Origin: an uncultured Oscillospiraceae bacterium
GTDB taxonomy: Bacteria > Bacillota > Clostridia > Oscillospirales > Oscillospiraceae
NCBI GenBank assembly: GCA_949916125.1
Contig: CATLEJ010000007.1
Coordinates: forward strand, 1-35,692
Length of the DNA: 35,692 nucleotides
Direction of reading: 5' to 3'
Both the position numbers and the translations under genes were made by a program. Positions 18,373 through 29,043 of the stretch are shown here, in pieces. Positions within the stretch are counted from its first letter, which is position 1, and every line of letters starts with the position of its first letter. The notes under the pieces were generated by a model, which saw only the letters and a list, made by a program, of their open reading frames with translations, was not told where the DNA came from and made no database searches.

Positions 18373-18397
18373 CGGGGGGCCGGCAGGCGGCCCCCCG
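18373..18397 (-). terminator. Intercistronic hairpin after the mutase gene (no U tract)
   Basis: CGGGGGGCC-GGCAGGC-GGCCCCCCG. Confidence 0.4.
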
Positions 18398-18403
18398 TTT
18401 GCA

Positions 18404-19837
18404 CTACTCAATATTCCGGCCCTCCAGATCCAGGAAGCGCTCCATGCGCGCCGCCATCTGGGCGGCCCTGTCGGCGGCGTCCATCTCGCAGAATACCCGC
18501 AGCAGCGGCTCGGTGCCGGAAAAGCGGCAGATCATCCAGCCGCCGTTTTTGAAATACACCTTGCAGCCGTCGGCGTAGCTCACCTTCTCGATCTCCGCGC
18601 CGAAGTCGGGCAGCAGCTTGTCCTCCATCAGCAGCTGGTTAATGCGCGCCTTTTCCTCCAGGGAGAAGCGGTAGCCCCGTTCCACCATCTCGTAGGTGCC
18701 GTACCGATCCGTAATCTCCCCGTAGAGCTCGGACAGGCGGCGGCCGGTGGTGGCCAGCATCTCCACCAGCAGGGAGGCGGCGTAGATGCCGTCCTTACCC
18801 TGGATGTGCCCCCGGACGGTGAGGCCGCCGGAGCTCTCGCCGCCGATGACGGCCCCGGTCTCGATCATCTTGCCGGACACGTGCTTGAAGCCCACGGGCA
18901 CCTCGTAGCAGGTCTCGCCGAACTCCCTGGCGATGGCGTCCAGCAGGTGGGTGGTGGCGATGTTGCGCACCGCCGCCCCGTGCCAGCCCTTGTAGCGCAG
19001 CAGGTAGTAGTACAGCAACACCAGAATCTTGTTGGGGTGGAGGAATTCCCCCTTGTCGTCGATGACGCCCAGGCGGTCGGCGTCGCCGTCGGTGGCGATG
19101 CCGATGTCGCAGCCGTTCTCCACCACGAAGGACTGCAGGCCGATGAGGGTCTTGCTGTTGGGGGCGGGAAGCCGCCCGCCGAACAGGGCGTCCCGCCGCT
19201 CGTGGATCACGTCCACGTCGCACCGGGCGGTGATGAGGATGGTGCTCAGGGCCGTTTTGGACACGCCGTACATGGGGTCCAGCACCACCTTCAGTCCCCG
19301 GGAGCGGATGGCGTCCATGTTCACCGACCGGATCACCGAGTCGATGTAGGCGTTCATGGGGTCGATGATCTGGATCTGCCCCGTGCGCACGCCCTCCTCA
19401 TAGGGGACCGCCGGGATCTCCCCGTCAGGCAGGGCGGCGATATACTCCTCGATATTGCCGGTGACCACCTCGTCCGCGTCCCGGCCGCCCTTGGTGAACA
19501 CCTTCACGCCGTTGTAGAGGGCCGGGTTGTGGCTGGCGGTGACCGCCATGCCGTAGGACAGGTCGTAATAGCGCACGGCGAACATGATCAGGGGGGTGGG
19601 GGCCTCCCGCTCCACCACCATGCCGGGCACGCCCGCCCCGGCCATCACCTCCGCCGCCCAGTGGGCGGCCTCTTTTGAGAGGAACCGCCTGTCGTAGCCC
19701 GCCAGGAATCCCCGGCCTGCCACGCCCTCGTCCTTCATCTTTTGGGCTAACGCGGCGGCCAGCCGCTGGACGTTGGCCTTGGTGAAGCCGTCCCCGATGA
19801 TGGCCCGCCAGCCGCCGGTGCCGAATTTGATACTCAT
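18404..19837 (-). CDS. Phosphoglucomutase/phosphomannomutase family phosphohexomutase
   Basis: FGTGGWRAIIG, active-site TASHNPALYNGVK, metal loop ATDGDADRLG, phosphate-binding RFSGTEPLLRVFCE. Confidence 0.93.
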   Translation of the reverse strand: MSIKFGTGGWRAIIGDGFTKANVQRLAAALAQKMKDEGVAGRGFLAGYDRRFLSKEAAHWAAEVMAGAGVPGMVVEREAPTPLIMFAVRYYDLSYGMAVTASHNPALYNGVKVFTKGGRDADEVVTGNIEEYIAALPDGEIPAVPYEEGVRTGQIQIIDPMNAYIDSVIRSVNMDAIRSRGLKVVLDPMYGVSKTALSTILITARCDVDVIHERRDALFGGRLPAPNSKTLIGLQSFVVENGCDIGIATDGDADRLGVIDDKGEFLHPNKILVLLYYYLLRYKGWHGAAVRNIATTHLLDAIAREFGETCYEVPVGFKHVSGKMIETGAVIGGESSGGLTVRGHIQGKDGIYAASLLVEMLATTGRRLSELYGEITDRYGTYEMVERGYRFSLEEKARINQLLMEDKLLPDFGAEIEKVSYADGCKVYFKNGGWMICRFSGTEPLLRVFCEMDAADRAAQMAARMERFLDLEGRNIE

Positions 19838-22233
19838 TCGCTCCCTCTCCTTCCCATAACGACCATGACCTCATTGACGCTCCCTTCGGGCTGGTCAGGG
19901 ATCAGGCCGTCCACAGCCTGCCCGTTGCAGGTGACGGAGGCCACGCCCTTTTCCACCCCGTCCGGGTTGTTCACCGTGATCCGGTATTCCGCCCCCCGCC
20001 ACACCCGGGTGATCTGGAACCCCTTCCAGTCCGCCGGCACGCAGGGGTCTACCAGCAGCCCGCCGAACTGGGGCCGCACACCTAAAATGTACCGGGTGGC
20101 GGCGAAGTAGCTCCAGCCGCCGGAGCCGGTCATGAAGGGGTGCCGCGCCCGGCCGAAGGCGGTGTGATCGGGGCCCATGACAAACTGGCAGTAGGAATAG
20201 GGCTCGCTCTGCCGCGCCTCTATTTTATCATTTTGGGCGGCGGGACACAAGGCTTTGTAGAATTTCATAGCCCGGCCCCCCCGGCCCAGCGCCGCCTCGG
20301 CACACCAGGCCCAGGGGTTGGAGTGGGAGAAGATGGAGCCGTTCTCCTTGACGCCGGGGTACACCCGGGTGATGAAGCCGATGGCGTCGTCCGGCTTGGT
20401 GTAGCAGGGGGCGTTGAGCTTCAGGCCGTACTCGGTGAACAGGTACTGATCCACCGCGTCCATGGCCTTGACGGCCCGCTCGCCCGTGGCCGCGCCGGAC
20501 AGGACGGCCCAGACGTTGCTCTCCAGGTGCACCCGGCCCTCCGCGTCGGCGTGGGTGCCGATCTTCCGCCCGTCGGCGGTGATGCCCCGGAGGTACCAGT
20601 CCCCGTCCCACAGCTCCCGCTCACAGGTCTGGATGACAGCCTGCCGCATGGTTTCGTAGTGCTCGGCGTCCGCCTCCCGGCCCAGGGCCCGGGCGGCGTC
20701 CACAAAGTGGCCCAGTGCCCACACGTGGAGGAAGGACACCATGGCGCTCTCGCCGCCGCCCAAATTGAGGCAGTCGTTCCAGTCCGCCCGCAGGCCCTTG
20801 CAAATGCCGTGGGCGCCCACCTGGGCGGCGGAGAATTCCAGGATCTTCTTCAGGTGTTCGTAGACGGTGCCCTCCCCGCCGTCGGCGTAACCCACAACCT
20901 CGTCGAAAAAGGCCATATCCCCGGTCTCCCGCACATACTCCGCCACCGCCGCCACCAGCCACAGGGCATCGTCGGCGCAGGCGTCTGCCAGTCCGTGGAC
21001 AATGCTGGCCTTGTCCGGGGTGGGGATGACGGTGGGGGACTTGTAGGCGGGTTTCTCGGGCTGAGGGCCGAACCAGGCCGGGTCAAAGAGGTGGAGCCCG
21101 TAGCCGGAGGAGGTCAGCCCCTGCATGAGCTGGAGGATGCGCTTCTTGCAGCCGTCCGGGTTGGAGTGGGGGATGGTCATGGCGTCCTGGGCGGTGTCCC
21201 GGTAGCCCAGGCCGGTGCGGCCCCCCACCTCGATGAAGGAGGCGAACCGGGAGAACATCACGTTGATCTCGCTCTGGTACAGCGTCCAGGTGTTGAGCAT
21301 CACGTCCAGATCCGGGTCGGGGGTGGATACCTGGAGCCTGGACAGCTTCCTGTCCCAGAAGTCCGCCAGATCCGCCAGGGCGGCGTCCACCGCCGCGGGG
21401 TCGCGGTACTTCTCCCGGACGCGCCGCCCCTCCTCCATGCCGCCCTCCCCCAGCATCCAAGTGAGGCGGGCGGTTTCGCCGGGGGCAAGGGTGAGCTTTT
21501 TTTGCAGGACGGCGCAGTGGTTGCCCCCCTTCTCAAAGGAGGAAAAGCACTCCCCCCGCTCCACCGCCAGGGGGTTCGTCTCCGTGCGGTAGGGCCCCAG
21601 GAAGCTGTCCCGGAGGCAGTCGAAGCCGTCCGGCTCAAAGGAGGCCGCCATAAACTGGTGAGCGTGCTCGTAGAACAGCTCGTAGTCGATGATGCCGTCC
21701 TCATAGTCGCTCCCGGCGCAGTACAGGGACATCTGGAAGTTCTGGTTGTCGATGGGGATCTGGTGGTAGGAGAACTCGGCGTAGGAGTATACGCTCAGCG
21801 AGCGGGCCCGCCTTGACCTGTTCTCCAGCGACAGATCCCACAGCTCCACGTTCTCCCCACGGGGGATAAACAGGGTCTGGGCGGCGTTGATCCCGCCGCG
21901 GGTACACTCGTAGACGGAATAGCTCAGCCCGTGGCGGCAGCGGTAGTGGGCCAGATTCCCGCCGCAGGGCTGCCAGGACACGGACCAGTATTCCCCGGTG
22001 TCGTCGTCCCGGAGGTAGAGGTAGTGCCCCGGTCGATCCATGGGCACGCCGTTGGGGCGGAAGCGGGTGATCCGATGGTGCTCCGGGCTCTTGTAAAAGA
22101 GATAGCCCCCGGCGGTGTGGTTGACCACGGCGGCCATGTCCTCCACCCCCAGGTAGTTCGTCCAGGACACGGGCACATCCACCCGGTCGATGATATATTC
22201 CCGTCTCTTTTCGTCGAACTGTCCGTATCGCAT
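19834..22233 (-). CDS. GH94 family glycoside phosphorylase (chitobiose/cellobiose phosphorylase-like)
   Basis: MRYGQFDEKRREYIIDRVDVPVSWTNYLG, NGVPMDRPGHYLYLRDDDTGEYWSVSWQPCGG, GLGYRDTAQDAM, RADWNDCLNLGG. ATGA overlap with the mutase gene. Confidence 0.92.
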   Translation of the reverse strand: MRYGQFDEKRREYIIDRVDVPVSWTNYLGVEDMAAVVNHTAGGYLFYKSPEHHRITRFRPNGVPMDRPGHYLYLRDDDTGEYWSVSWQPCGGNLAHYRCRHGLSYSVYECTRGGINAAQTLFIPRGENVELWDLSLENRSRRARSLSVYSYAEFSYHQIPIDNQNFQMSLYCAGSDYEDGIIDYELFYEHAHQFMAASFEPDGFDCLRDSFLGPYRTETNPLAVERGECFSSFEKGGNHCAVLQKKLTLAPGETARLTWMLGEGGMEEGRRVREKYRDPAAVDAALADLADFWDRKLSRLQVSTPDPDLDVMLNTWTLYQSEINVMFSRFASFIEVGGRTGLGYRDTAQDAMTIPHSNPDGCKKRILQLMQGLTSSGYGLHLFDPAWFGPQPEKPAYKSPTVIPTPDKASIVHGLADACADDALWLVAAVAEYVRETGDMAFFDEVVGYADGGEGTVYEHLKKILEFSAAQVGAHGICKGLRADWNDCLNLGGGESAMVSFLHVWALGHFVDAARALGREADAEHYETMRQAVIQTCERELWDGDWYLRGITADGRKIGTHADAEGRVHLESNVWAVLSGAATGERAVKAMDAVDQYLFTEYGLKLNAPCYTKPDDAIGFITRVYPGVKENGSIFSHSNPWAWCAEAALGRGGRAMKFYKALCPAAQNDKIEARQSEPYSYCQFVMGPDHTAFGRARHPFMTGSGGWSYFAATRYILGVRPQFGGLLVDPCVPADWKGFQITRVWRGAEYRITVNNPDGVEKGVASVTCNGQAVDGLIPDQPEGSVNEVMVVMGRRGSE

Positions 22234-22267
22234 GGCAGACTACCCCCGATGATTGGTTGATACTGCT

Positions 22268-22273
22268 ATTATA
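22268..22273 (-). promoter_or_regulatory. -10 element upstream of the GH94 gene (no good -35)
   Basis: TATAAT on the minus strand, about 35 nt upstream of the start codon. Confidence 0.4.
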
Positions 22274-22355
22274 CTCCCTTCCAGGCGGCGGGCCATGGCA
22301 GGCAATGCGTTCTTTTGCCGCTGATTGTTGGATGTGGCGGACGCCCAAACTTTGA

Positions 22356-22383
22356 CGCCGCCCCTCCGGCCGGAGGGGCGGCG
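22356..22383. repeat. 28-bp perfect loopless palindrome in the divergent intergenic region
   Basis: CGCCGCCCCTCCGG/CCGGAGGGGCGGCG. Confidence 0.8.
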
Positions 22384-22681
22384 CATCCTCGGCGTCTGGG
22401 TGGCCATGGGAATGGACTGGCTGGCCAGGCAATTTGGCAGGGATATTAACCCACCCGGGTATCTATTTTTACAAAGAAAGCAAAACATTTTTTATAAATT
22501 TCGTCGTTTCATCCAAAATCCTTCTTGGAAAATCGGCGGATTGCAAATTGCCAAAAAAATGTTTGTATGATATCCTCACAAGGCAGCTGGGAGATTTCTC
22601 CGTCCTCTCCCCTGTGTCGGCGGGTGCGAAAACCCGTCCGGCGGACTTGGACGGGGCAGACAGGAAAGGAAAAGGGATTTT

Positions 22682-25600
22682 ATGAGAAAAACCGGGAAAC
22701 GTTGGCTGGCAGCGTTTTTGTGCCTGATGATGGCACTGACGCTCCTGCCCCTCCAGGCTTTCGCGGCTGAAGCGGATACCGCTCCGGCCGGTATCCTGGC
22801 GGAGTTCAGTAAGGAGGGACTGGCGGAGTTGTCCACCGGCGCCATGAAGGTGTATGTGGACGAGGCGTTCCCTCGTGTCGTGCGGTACGTGCTGAACCCT
22901 GGCACGGACAAGGAGACAGCGGTGGACGGCCAGCCTGATCCGCTGGACGTTGTTATGCTCAACGGCGTGGCCGTGAAGCCTGTTGTCACCAGCTCCAAAA
23001 GCTCCGACGGCAAGACCATCACCTACACCATGACCGTGGACGAGAACGCCAAGAACACGGTGGGAACGGCCCTGGTGAACAAGCTGGACGGTGAAGGCAA
23101 GGCCGTGCGGGACGAAAACAATAAGATCGTCACGGAGGAAAAAACCGTGGACACCGGGCTGAACGTCAGGATTACCGCCCGGATCGCGGTGGGCGGCGAC
23201 GGGGACAACACCCTGGCGTTCTACATCGACAAGGTGGACTACCTGAAGAACGACCGGATGGAGAACCCCCTGGAGACCATTGAGATCCCCAACCACAGCC
23301 TGGTTTCCATGGCCACCGACGGCAAGGACAAGTCCGTGGCCATCACCGGCGGCGTGGCCCGCAATACCTCCGTGGCCACCAACGACAAGACCATTTTCGC
23401 CCATGACAAGATGGGCCAGAGCGAGACGGTGGATTTCTTCGCCGGTTTCCTCTACAACAGCAAGGTCAGCGCCAGTCTGGCCAGCAACTCTGAGTATACC
23501 TCCAATCACCGGCTGGCCGGCTGCGACAACAACCCGGTTCGGGCCGTGTTCTCCCCCGGCGAGGACGGCAAGACCGAGTCCATCGGCCTGGGCAGCACCC
23601 TGTGGTACTACGACCGCAAGATCAGCAGCCTTACCATGTACGACCCCGACGTGTACAAAGCGACCGGCAGCTATCCCACCCTGGGCGAGTGGGAGCTTCA
23701 CGCCATCCCCGCCGAAAAGCTGGTCCATGAGCCCACCGAGCTGCCCCTGTTCGCCAAGGTGGTGCTCACCGACAAGGACGAGAACGGCGACGGCACAATG
23801 GATTGGCAGGACGGCGCCATCGCCTACCGCGGCTCCATTATGCACATTCCCGTCCACAGCGAGCTGGTGCGGGACGCGGTGAACCTGCGCATCAGCATGA
23901 ACTTCGGCGGACAGGCCCAGCACCCCTTCCTGATGGCGCTGGACAACGTCAAGCGGGTGGCCCTGAACACCGACGGGCTGGGCCAGCTGGTTCTGCTCAA
24001 GGGCTATGCCAGCGAGGGCCATGACTCCGGCCACCCCGACTACTGGAACGTGGGCCAGCGCATGGGCGGCGTGAAGGATATGATCACCATGATGGAGGAG
24101 GGCAACAAGCTGGGCGCCCAGTTCGGCATCCACGTGAACTGCTCCGAATTCTATCCCGAGGCGCAGGCCTTCGATGAGAACCGCGTGGGCCGGGACAGCG
24201 ACGGCAACCTTCGCTACGGCTGGAACTGGATCGACCAGGGCGTGAACATGAACGTCGCCTACGACTTCGCCACCGGCGATCGGGCTGAGCGCTTCCAGAA
24301 GCTGTACGACCTCATCGGCGACCGGCTGAGCTTTGTGTACGTGGACGTGTGGGGCAACGGGCAGCACAAGATCAACGAGGACGCCTGGATGACCCGCCAG
24401 CTCACCAAGGAGATCACCGAAAACAAGGGCTGGCGCATTACCCAGGAGTGGTCCTTCGCCAACCCCTATGACTCCACCTTCCAGCACTGGACCTCCGACT
24501 ACACCTACGGCGACTACAGCTACAAGGGCTGGCTGAACAGCGCCGTGCTGCGCTTCCTGCTCAACGGCTATAAGGATTCCTTCCCCGCGGACTTCCCCAC
24601 CTACGGCGGCGCGTGCAACGCCCCGCTGCTGGGCGGCCCCGCCATGCAGGGCTTTGAGGGGTGGCAGAAGGACGATGAGTACAACCTGTCCATCTACAAC
24701 ACCTTCAACCAGATGGTGTACACCAAGTTCCTCCAGCACTATGACATCATGCAGTGGACCAACGCGGAAAACAGCGTGACCATGCCCTACAGCAAGGGCG
24801 CCAACGGCGAGCGCACCGAGACCGCCCAGTGGACCCCCGAGATGCAGATCGTCCTCCAAGACGGCGGCGACAAGGTGGTTGTCACCCGCGGCCTGGACGC
24901 CGAGCTGGACAAGCAGGCCGTCTACTCCGCCAGTGACGAGACCGCCTACCGCTCCCGCGTCATCACCCTGAACGGCAAGGTCATCCTCACCGGCGCCCCC
25001 GCCTCCGCGGGCGAGGACCCCGTGTTCCCGGCGGATCAGGCCACCCTGAAGTACCTGATCCCCTGGTACTGGGACGCCGCCACCGGCGAGCGGGTCAGCT
25101 CCGGCAGCGAGAAGCTCTACCACTGGAACGTCAAGGGCGGCGCGTCCACCTGGGAGCTGCCCAACGGCTGGGAGAACCTCAAGACCGTGGTGGCCTATGA
25201 GCTGTCCGACCAGGGCCGGGGCGAGGCCCAGACCCTCACCGTGACCGACGGCAAGATCTCCTTCCCCGCCGGCACCAAGGCCAACACCGCCTACGTGGTG
25301 GTGAAGGGCGAGTCCGCCAAGGGCCCCCAGATCACCTACAGCACCGGGATGCACGTGGAGGACGCCTACTTCAACACGGACATGGACAGCAGCCCCTGGA
25401 CTTCCACCGGCGCCACCAGCCGCGAGACCAACCCCGGCGGCATCTCCGCCCTGAAGCTGGACGGCGCCGCCTCCGTGAGCCAGAAGATGACCGACCTGAA
25501 GGCCGGCCAGAAGTACGTGACCTATGTGGGCGTGGACAACATGAGCGACGGCAAGGCGTCCGTCACCATCACCGACCAGGACGGCAAGGTGCTGGCCAGC

Positions 25601-27370
25601 AACTACACCATGCGCTCCATCGCCCAGAACTATGTCAGCGCCTATCCCCTGCACACCCTCTACAACAGCACCACCGGAGGCTTCTACGAGAACCGTGAAA
25701 GCCGCTTCCAGAATATGTACATCTTCTTCACCCCCGAGGCGGGTAAGACCTACACCATCACCCTCAGCCACGAGGGCGAGGGCCAGGCCTATTTCGCCGG
25801 GGTGCGTACCCTGGAAACTGCCGCGGACAACTTCACCTATGACAAGGACGGCAATGTGACCGGCTTCTTCCAGGACTTCGAGAACGTGGCCCAGGGCCTG
25901 TATCCCTTCGTGGTCAGCGGCTTTGAGGGCGTGGAGGACAACCGGATCCACCTGTCCGAGCTGCACGCCCCCTACACCCAGGGCGGCTGGGACGTGAAGA
26001 AGCTGGACGACGTGATCGACGGCGAGTGGTCCGTCAAGATCAACGGCCTGGAGGGCGGCGTAGGCCAGATCCTCATGCAGACCGTTCCCCAGAACTTCCG
26101 CTTTGAGCCGGGCAAGACCTACACCGTAGAGTTCGACTACGAGCTGGGCACCACCGGCAGCTACTATGTGGCCATCGGCGAGGGCGAGTGCGGCTACGAC
26201 CACTACGGCTATCCCACCAGCGTGGGCTGCCCGACGGTGGAGCTGACCCAGACCCTGGACAAGGACCACAACTTCGCCACCTCCAGCAAGACGGCCAAGG
26301 CCCCTGTGGGCCACGCCCGCTTCACCGTGGTGGGCGGCGAGTCCGGCCAGACCTGGATTGCCATCGTCTCCGACAAGCCCGCCGATACCCAGGGCACCAG
26401 CGGTAACGCGGCCAACTTCGGCGGTTACCAGGACTTCGTGCTGGACAATCTGAAGATCACCCTCAACGACACCGACAAGAGCGGGCTGTATAATCAGGTG
26501 TGCGTCGCCGGCCGCGTGGACGCGGACAGCTGCGCCAAGGCCGACGGCTATACGGGCACCTTTGGGGAGGCCATTGCCGCTTTTGACACCGCCCTGGACG
26601 AGGCCAAGACCCTGCTGAACGACCCCGAAGCCACCGATGCCGACGCCTTGAAGGCCGCCGCGGACAAACTGGCCGCCGCCCTGGCCAACCTCAAGCCCCT
26701 GCCTGTGGTGGACGTTACCGTCACCCGCGCCGAAAGCAAGGACGGCGTGGATATCAAGGTTGTGGACTCCAAGGACGAGACTTTGGTGGACGTGAGCATC
26801 CCCGCCGCCATTCCCGCCGGCAAGACCTTCACCGACGTACCCGCCAGCCACTGGGCCGCCCAGGCCATCAGCGAAGTCAATGGGCTTGGCATACTCAACG
26901 GCGTCAGCGCGGACGAGTTTGCGCCCAGCGGAACCCTGAACCGGGCCATGGTGGCCACCGCCCTGTTTAACCTGTCCCACGGCCAGAAGGGCTATTCCGC
27001 CAGCTTCACCGATGTACCCGCCGGAATCTGGTACACCGACAGCGTGGCCTGGGCCAGTCGTACCGGCGTGGTTCAAGGCTATGATGGGGACGTGTTCAAG
27101 CCCCTGGATAACATCACCCGGGAGCAGCTTGCCGTGATGCTGTTCCGCTATGCCAAGCTGACGAAGATTGGGACCGTGGGCTTTGGCAGCGAGCTGAATG
27201 ACTTTGACGATGCCGGCGAGGTGCACAGCTGGGCCGAGGAGGCCATGCTCTGGTGCGTGGTCAATGGCATCATCACGGGCAAGACCGAGAAAACCCTGGC
27301 CCCCACCGCCACCGCCACCCGCGCCGAGGCCGCCATGATGCTCCAGCGGCTGGTAGGGCTGATGAAGTAA
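22682..27370 (+). CDS. Secreted GH101 endo-alpha-N-acetylgalactosaminidase with FIVAR-like region and C-terminal SLH repeats
   Basis: Signal peptide; [64 protein letters not shown]; three SLH-like repeats ([14 protein letters not shown]..., [17 protein letters not shown]..., [15 protein letters not shown]...). Confidence 0.92.
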   Translation: MRKTGKRWLAAFLCLMMALTLLPLQAFAAEADTAPAGILAEFSKEGLAELSTGAMKVYVDEAFPRVVRYVLNPGTDKETAVDGQPDPLDVVMLNGVAVKPVVTSSKSSDGKTITYTMTVDENAKNTVGTALVNKLDGEGKAVRDENNKIVTEEKTVDTGLNVRITARIAVGGDGDNTLAFYIDKVDYLKNDRMENPLETIEIPNHSLVSMATDGKDKSVAITGGVARNTSVATNDKTIFAHDKMGQSETVDFFAGFLYNSKVSASLASNSEYTSNHRLAGCDNNPVRAVFSPGEDGKTESIGLGSTLWYYDRKISSLTMYDPDVYKATGSYPTLGEWELHAIPAEKLVHEPTELPLFAKVVLTDKDENGDGTMDWQDGAIAYRGSIMHIPVHSELVRDAVNLRISMNFGGQAQHPFLMALDNVKRVALNTDGLGQLVLLKGYASEGHDSGHPDYWNVGQRMGGVKDMITMMEEGNKLGAQFGIHVNCSEFYPEAQAFDENRVGRDSDGNLRYGWNWIDQGVNMNVAYDFATGDRAERFQKLYDLIGDRLSFVYVDVWGNGQHKINEDAWMTRQLTKEITENKGWRITQEWSFANPYDSTFQHWTSDYTYGDYSYKGWLNSAVLRFLLNGYKDSFPADFPTYGGACNAPLLGGPAMQGFEGWQKDDEYNLSIYNTFNQMVYTKFLQHYDIMQWTNAENSVTMPYSKGANGERTETAQWTPEMQIVLQDGGDKVVVTRGLDAELDKQAVYSASDETAYRSRVITLNGKVILTGAPASAGEDPVFPADQATLKYLIPWYWDAATGERVSSGSEKLYHWNVKGGASTWELPNGWENLKTVVAYELSDQGRGEAQTLTVTDGKISFPAGTKANTAYVVVKGESAKGPQITYSTGMHVEDAYFNTDMDSSPWTSTGATSRETNPGGISALKLDGAASVSQKMTDLKAGQKYVTYVGVDNMSDGKASVTITDQDGKVLASNYTMRSIAQNYVSAYPLHTLYNSTTGGFYENRESRFQNMYIFFTPEAGKTYTITLSHEGEGQAYFAGVRTLETAADNFTYDKDGNVTGFFQDFENVAQGLYPFVVSGFEGVEDNRIHLSELHAPYTQGGWDVKKLDDVIDGEWSVKINGLEGGVGQILMQTVPQNFRFEPGKTYTVEFDYELGTTGSYYVAIGEGECGYDHYGYPTSVGCPTVELTQTLDKDHNFATSSKTAKAPVGHARFTVVGGESGQTWIAIVSDKPADTQGTSGNAANFGGYQDFVLDNLKITLNDTDKSGLYNQVCVAGRVDADSCAKADGYTGTFGEAIAAFDTALDEAKTLLNDPEATDADALKAAADKLAAALANLKPLPVVDVTVTRAESKDGVDIKVVDSKDETLVDVSIPAAIPAGKTFTDVPASHWAAQAISEVNGLGILNGVSADEFAPSGTLNRAMVATALFNLSHGQKGYSASFTDVPAGIWYTDSVAWASRTGVVQGYDGDVFKPLDNITREQLAVMLFRYAKLTKIGTVGFGSELNDFDDAGEVHSWAEEAMLWCVVNGIITGKTEKTLAPTATATRAEAAMMLQRLVGLMK

Positions 27371-27455
27371 GCCTGCTTGTGTGGACCGCGGGATGATCCG
27401 CGCGGTGTTCCGGGTTCAAACAAAGTAACGGCAGGTAAATGGAACAACGTATGCA

Positions 27456-27495
27456 CAGCGGCCCGCCTCCTTTGGGAAATGGAGGCGGGCCGCTG
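27456..27495 (+). terminator. Strong hairpin downstream of the GH101 gene (U tract absent)
   Basis: CAGCGGCCCGCCTCC-10 nt loop-GGAGGCGGGCCGCTG, 15-bp perfect stem. Confidence 0.5.
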
Positions 27496-27679
27496 ATATA
27501 TCCAAGGAGACGCTGGGGCACTACGCCGAAGGATATGCCTGCCTTGGCGGACGCAGGATTGGTTAAGCCGGGCTGTGCACTGGCCAGACACCCCCTGATA
27601 TGAGAGGACAGAGCGTCCGCCCGAGCCGCCAGCCTGTCGCATAGCCCCGCAGATGAACCGGTACTCCCCGCGTTCCCCA

Positions 27680-28862
27680 TCAGGCATCGCGCTTCCCTTC
27701 CACATATTTTCTCAACCAGACGGGGTCGCGGTCCTCGTGATATTCCTCCAGCGGACAGCCGTAGCACAGGTCGTCCGCCATCTCCAAAATGACGTCCCGC
27801 AGCTCCAGACCCCGCTTCCATTGATCCTCGATGGCCCCATAGCCCAGCCATGCCCCCAGGATGTTCCCGGTCACCGCGCCGGTGGAGTCGCTGTCGCCTC
27901 CGTGGTTCACCGCGGCAATGACGCCTTTGGAGAAGTCGTCTGGATACCGCAAGGCGCAGTAGACGGCGATCGCCAGCGTCTCCTCCGCCACCCAGCCCTG
28001 GCCCAGGGCGCGGATGTTCTCCTCGTCGGGGGCGCCGTTTCCCGCCAGCGCCTCCGCGCGGCTGATGAGCGCCCGCAATCCCCCGCAGCTTCCCCCGGGT
28101 CTCCCCGAACAGGATGCCGTTGGCGGTGAACAGGGTCATCTGGGTGTCGTCGGAGACCAGCGCAAAGCCCGTCTCCATGTCCGGGTCGTAGCCCTGTATC
28201 CCCACCCCGCCGTACCGGGCCCGGATGCCGTCATAGGACAGAAACTCCACCGGATAGCCCAGGGCGTCCCCCGCAGCGCCCCCCAGCAGGCAGCCCCGGA
28301 TCCTGTCCCGATAGGGCTCCCGCGCCCGCCGCCGCCGCTCCACAAACAGGCGGTCCTTCTCCGCCTCCTTGGCATCCTCCTCATCGTAGAAGTGCCGGAA
28401 CACCTGGTCAAAGCAGTTGAAATTGTATTGGGAGGCGCTCTCCAGGGAGGCCAACAGGGTGCTTTTCCGGCACAGATCCTCCTCCTGGGCCCGGGCGCCA
28501 TACCGTACGCCGCCGCCGGGCCGCACCGGGTTGGCGAAGTTCAGCACCAGCACCCGGCCCAGGGCGATCCGCTCATCGTCGCGCCCATAAAACATATCCT
28601 GTTTGTACCGTTCCCAAGCCATGATCCCCCGCGCGGCGGCAAAGCTGTCCTCGTTGTGTGTGAAATAGGCTCCCCGCCCGTCGAAATAGGTGATTTTCTC
28701 CGGCTCCTCCGCCTTCAGCTCCTCCACCCGCCGGGGGCTCAGGTAGACGGCTTCCCAGCGGTCCTCCGGCGGGAGTTCCAGGCAGAGACGGCGGTCGTTC
28801 CTTGGGTAGCACCCATCGCGGATGATGTCCAGCGTCTCGCTTAAGATCTCAATATGGTCCAA
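27680..28862 (-). pseudogene. Microbial PARG (TIGR02452-like) fused to ADP-ribosylglycohydrolase, frameshifted and internally truncated
   Basis: PARG motif [31 protein letters not shown]; then [23 protein letters not shown]...[15 protein letters not shown]; frame changes near 28080-28100 to [54 protein letters not shown] (27680..28078 ORF). Confidence 0.75.
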
Positions 28863-29043
28863 TTTGTTCCGCCTGCCTTTCCATACGGTCGTAACTCACT
28901 TGTGCCCCTCATCCAGCGGCATCCTTTGGGGCGCTGTACCAGGTCAGGCCCTTCAGCAGCCGGCAGGACAGCTCCGTCATCTCCCGGCGTTCTTCCTTCT
29001 GTGAACCGCGTCTCTTTCCCACCCTGTCCCCTCTTATCAGCAA

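Noticed and set aside
16317-18578. 753-aa plus-strand ORF
   Set aside because: Antisense to the YesM-like kinase and its flanks; no recognisable domain.
20140-21816. 558-aa plus-strand ORF
   Set aside because: Antisense shadow of the GH94 gene.
22469-27226. 1585-aa minus-strand ORF
   Set aside because: Shadow frame codon-aligned to the GH101 gene; composition dominated by G/V/H/L with no domain or RBS support.
27273-28080. C-terminal half of the 529-aa ORF
   Set aside because: Arg/Gly-rich out-of-frame translation after the frameshift; the 27680..28078 frame carries the real DraG-type motifs.
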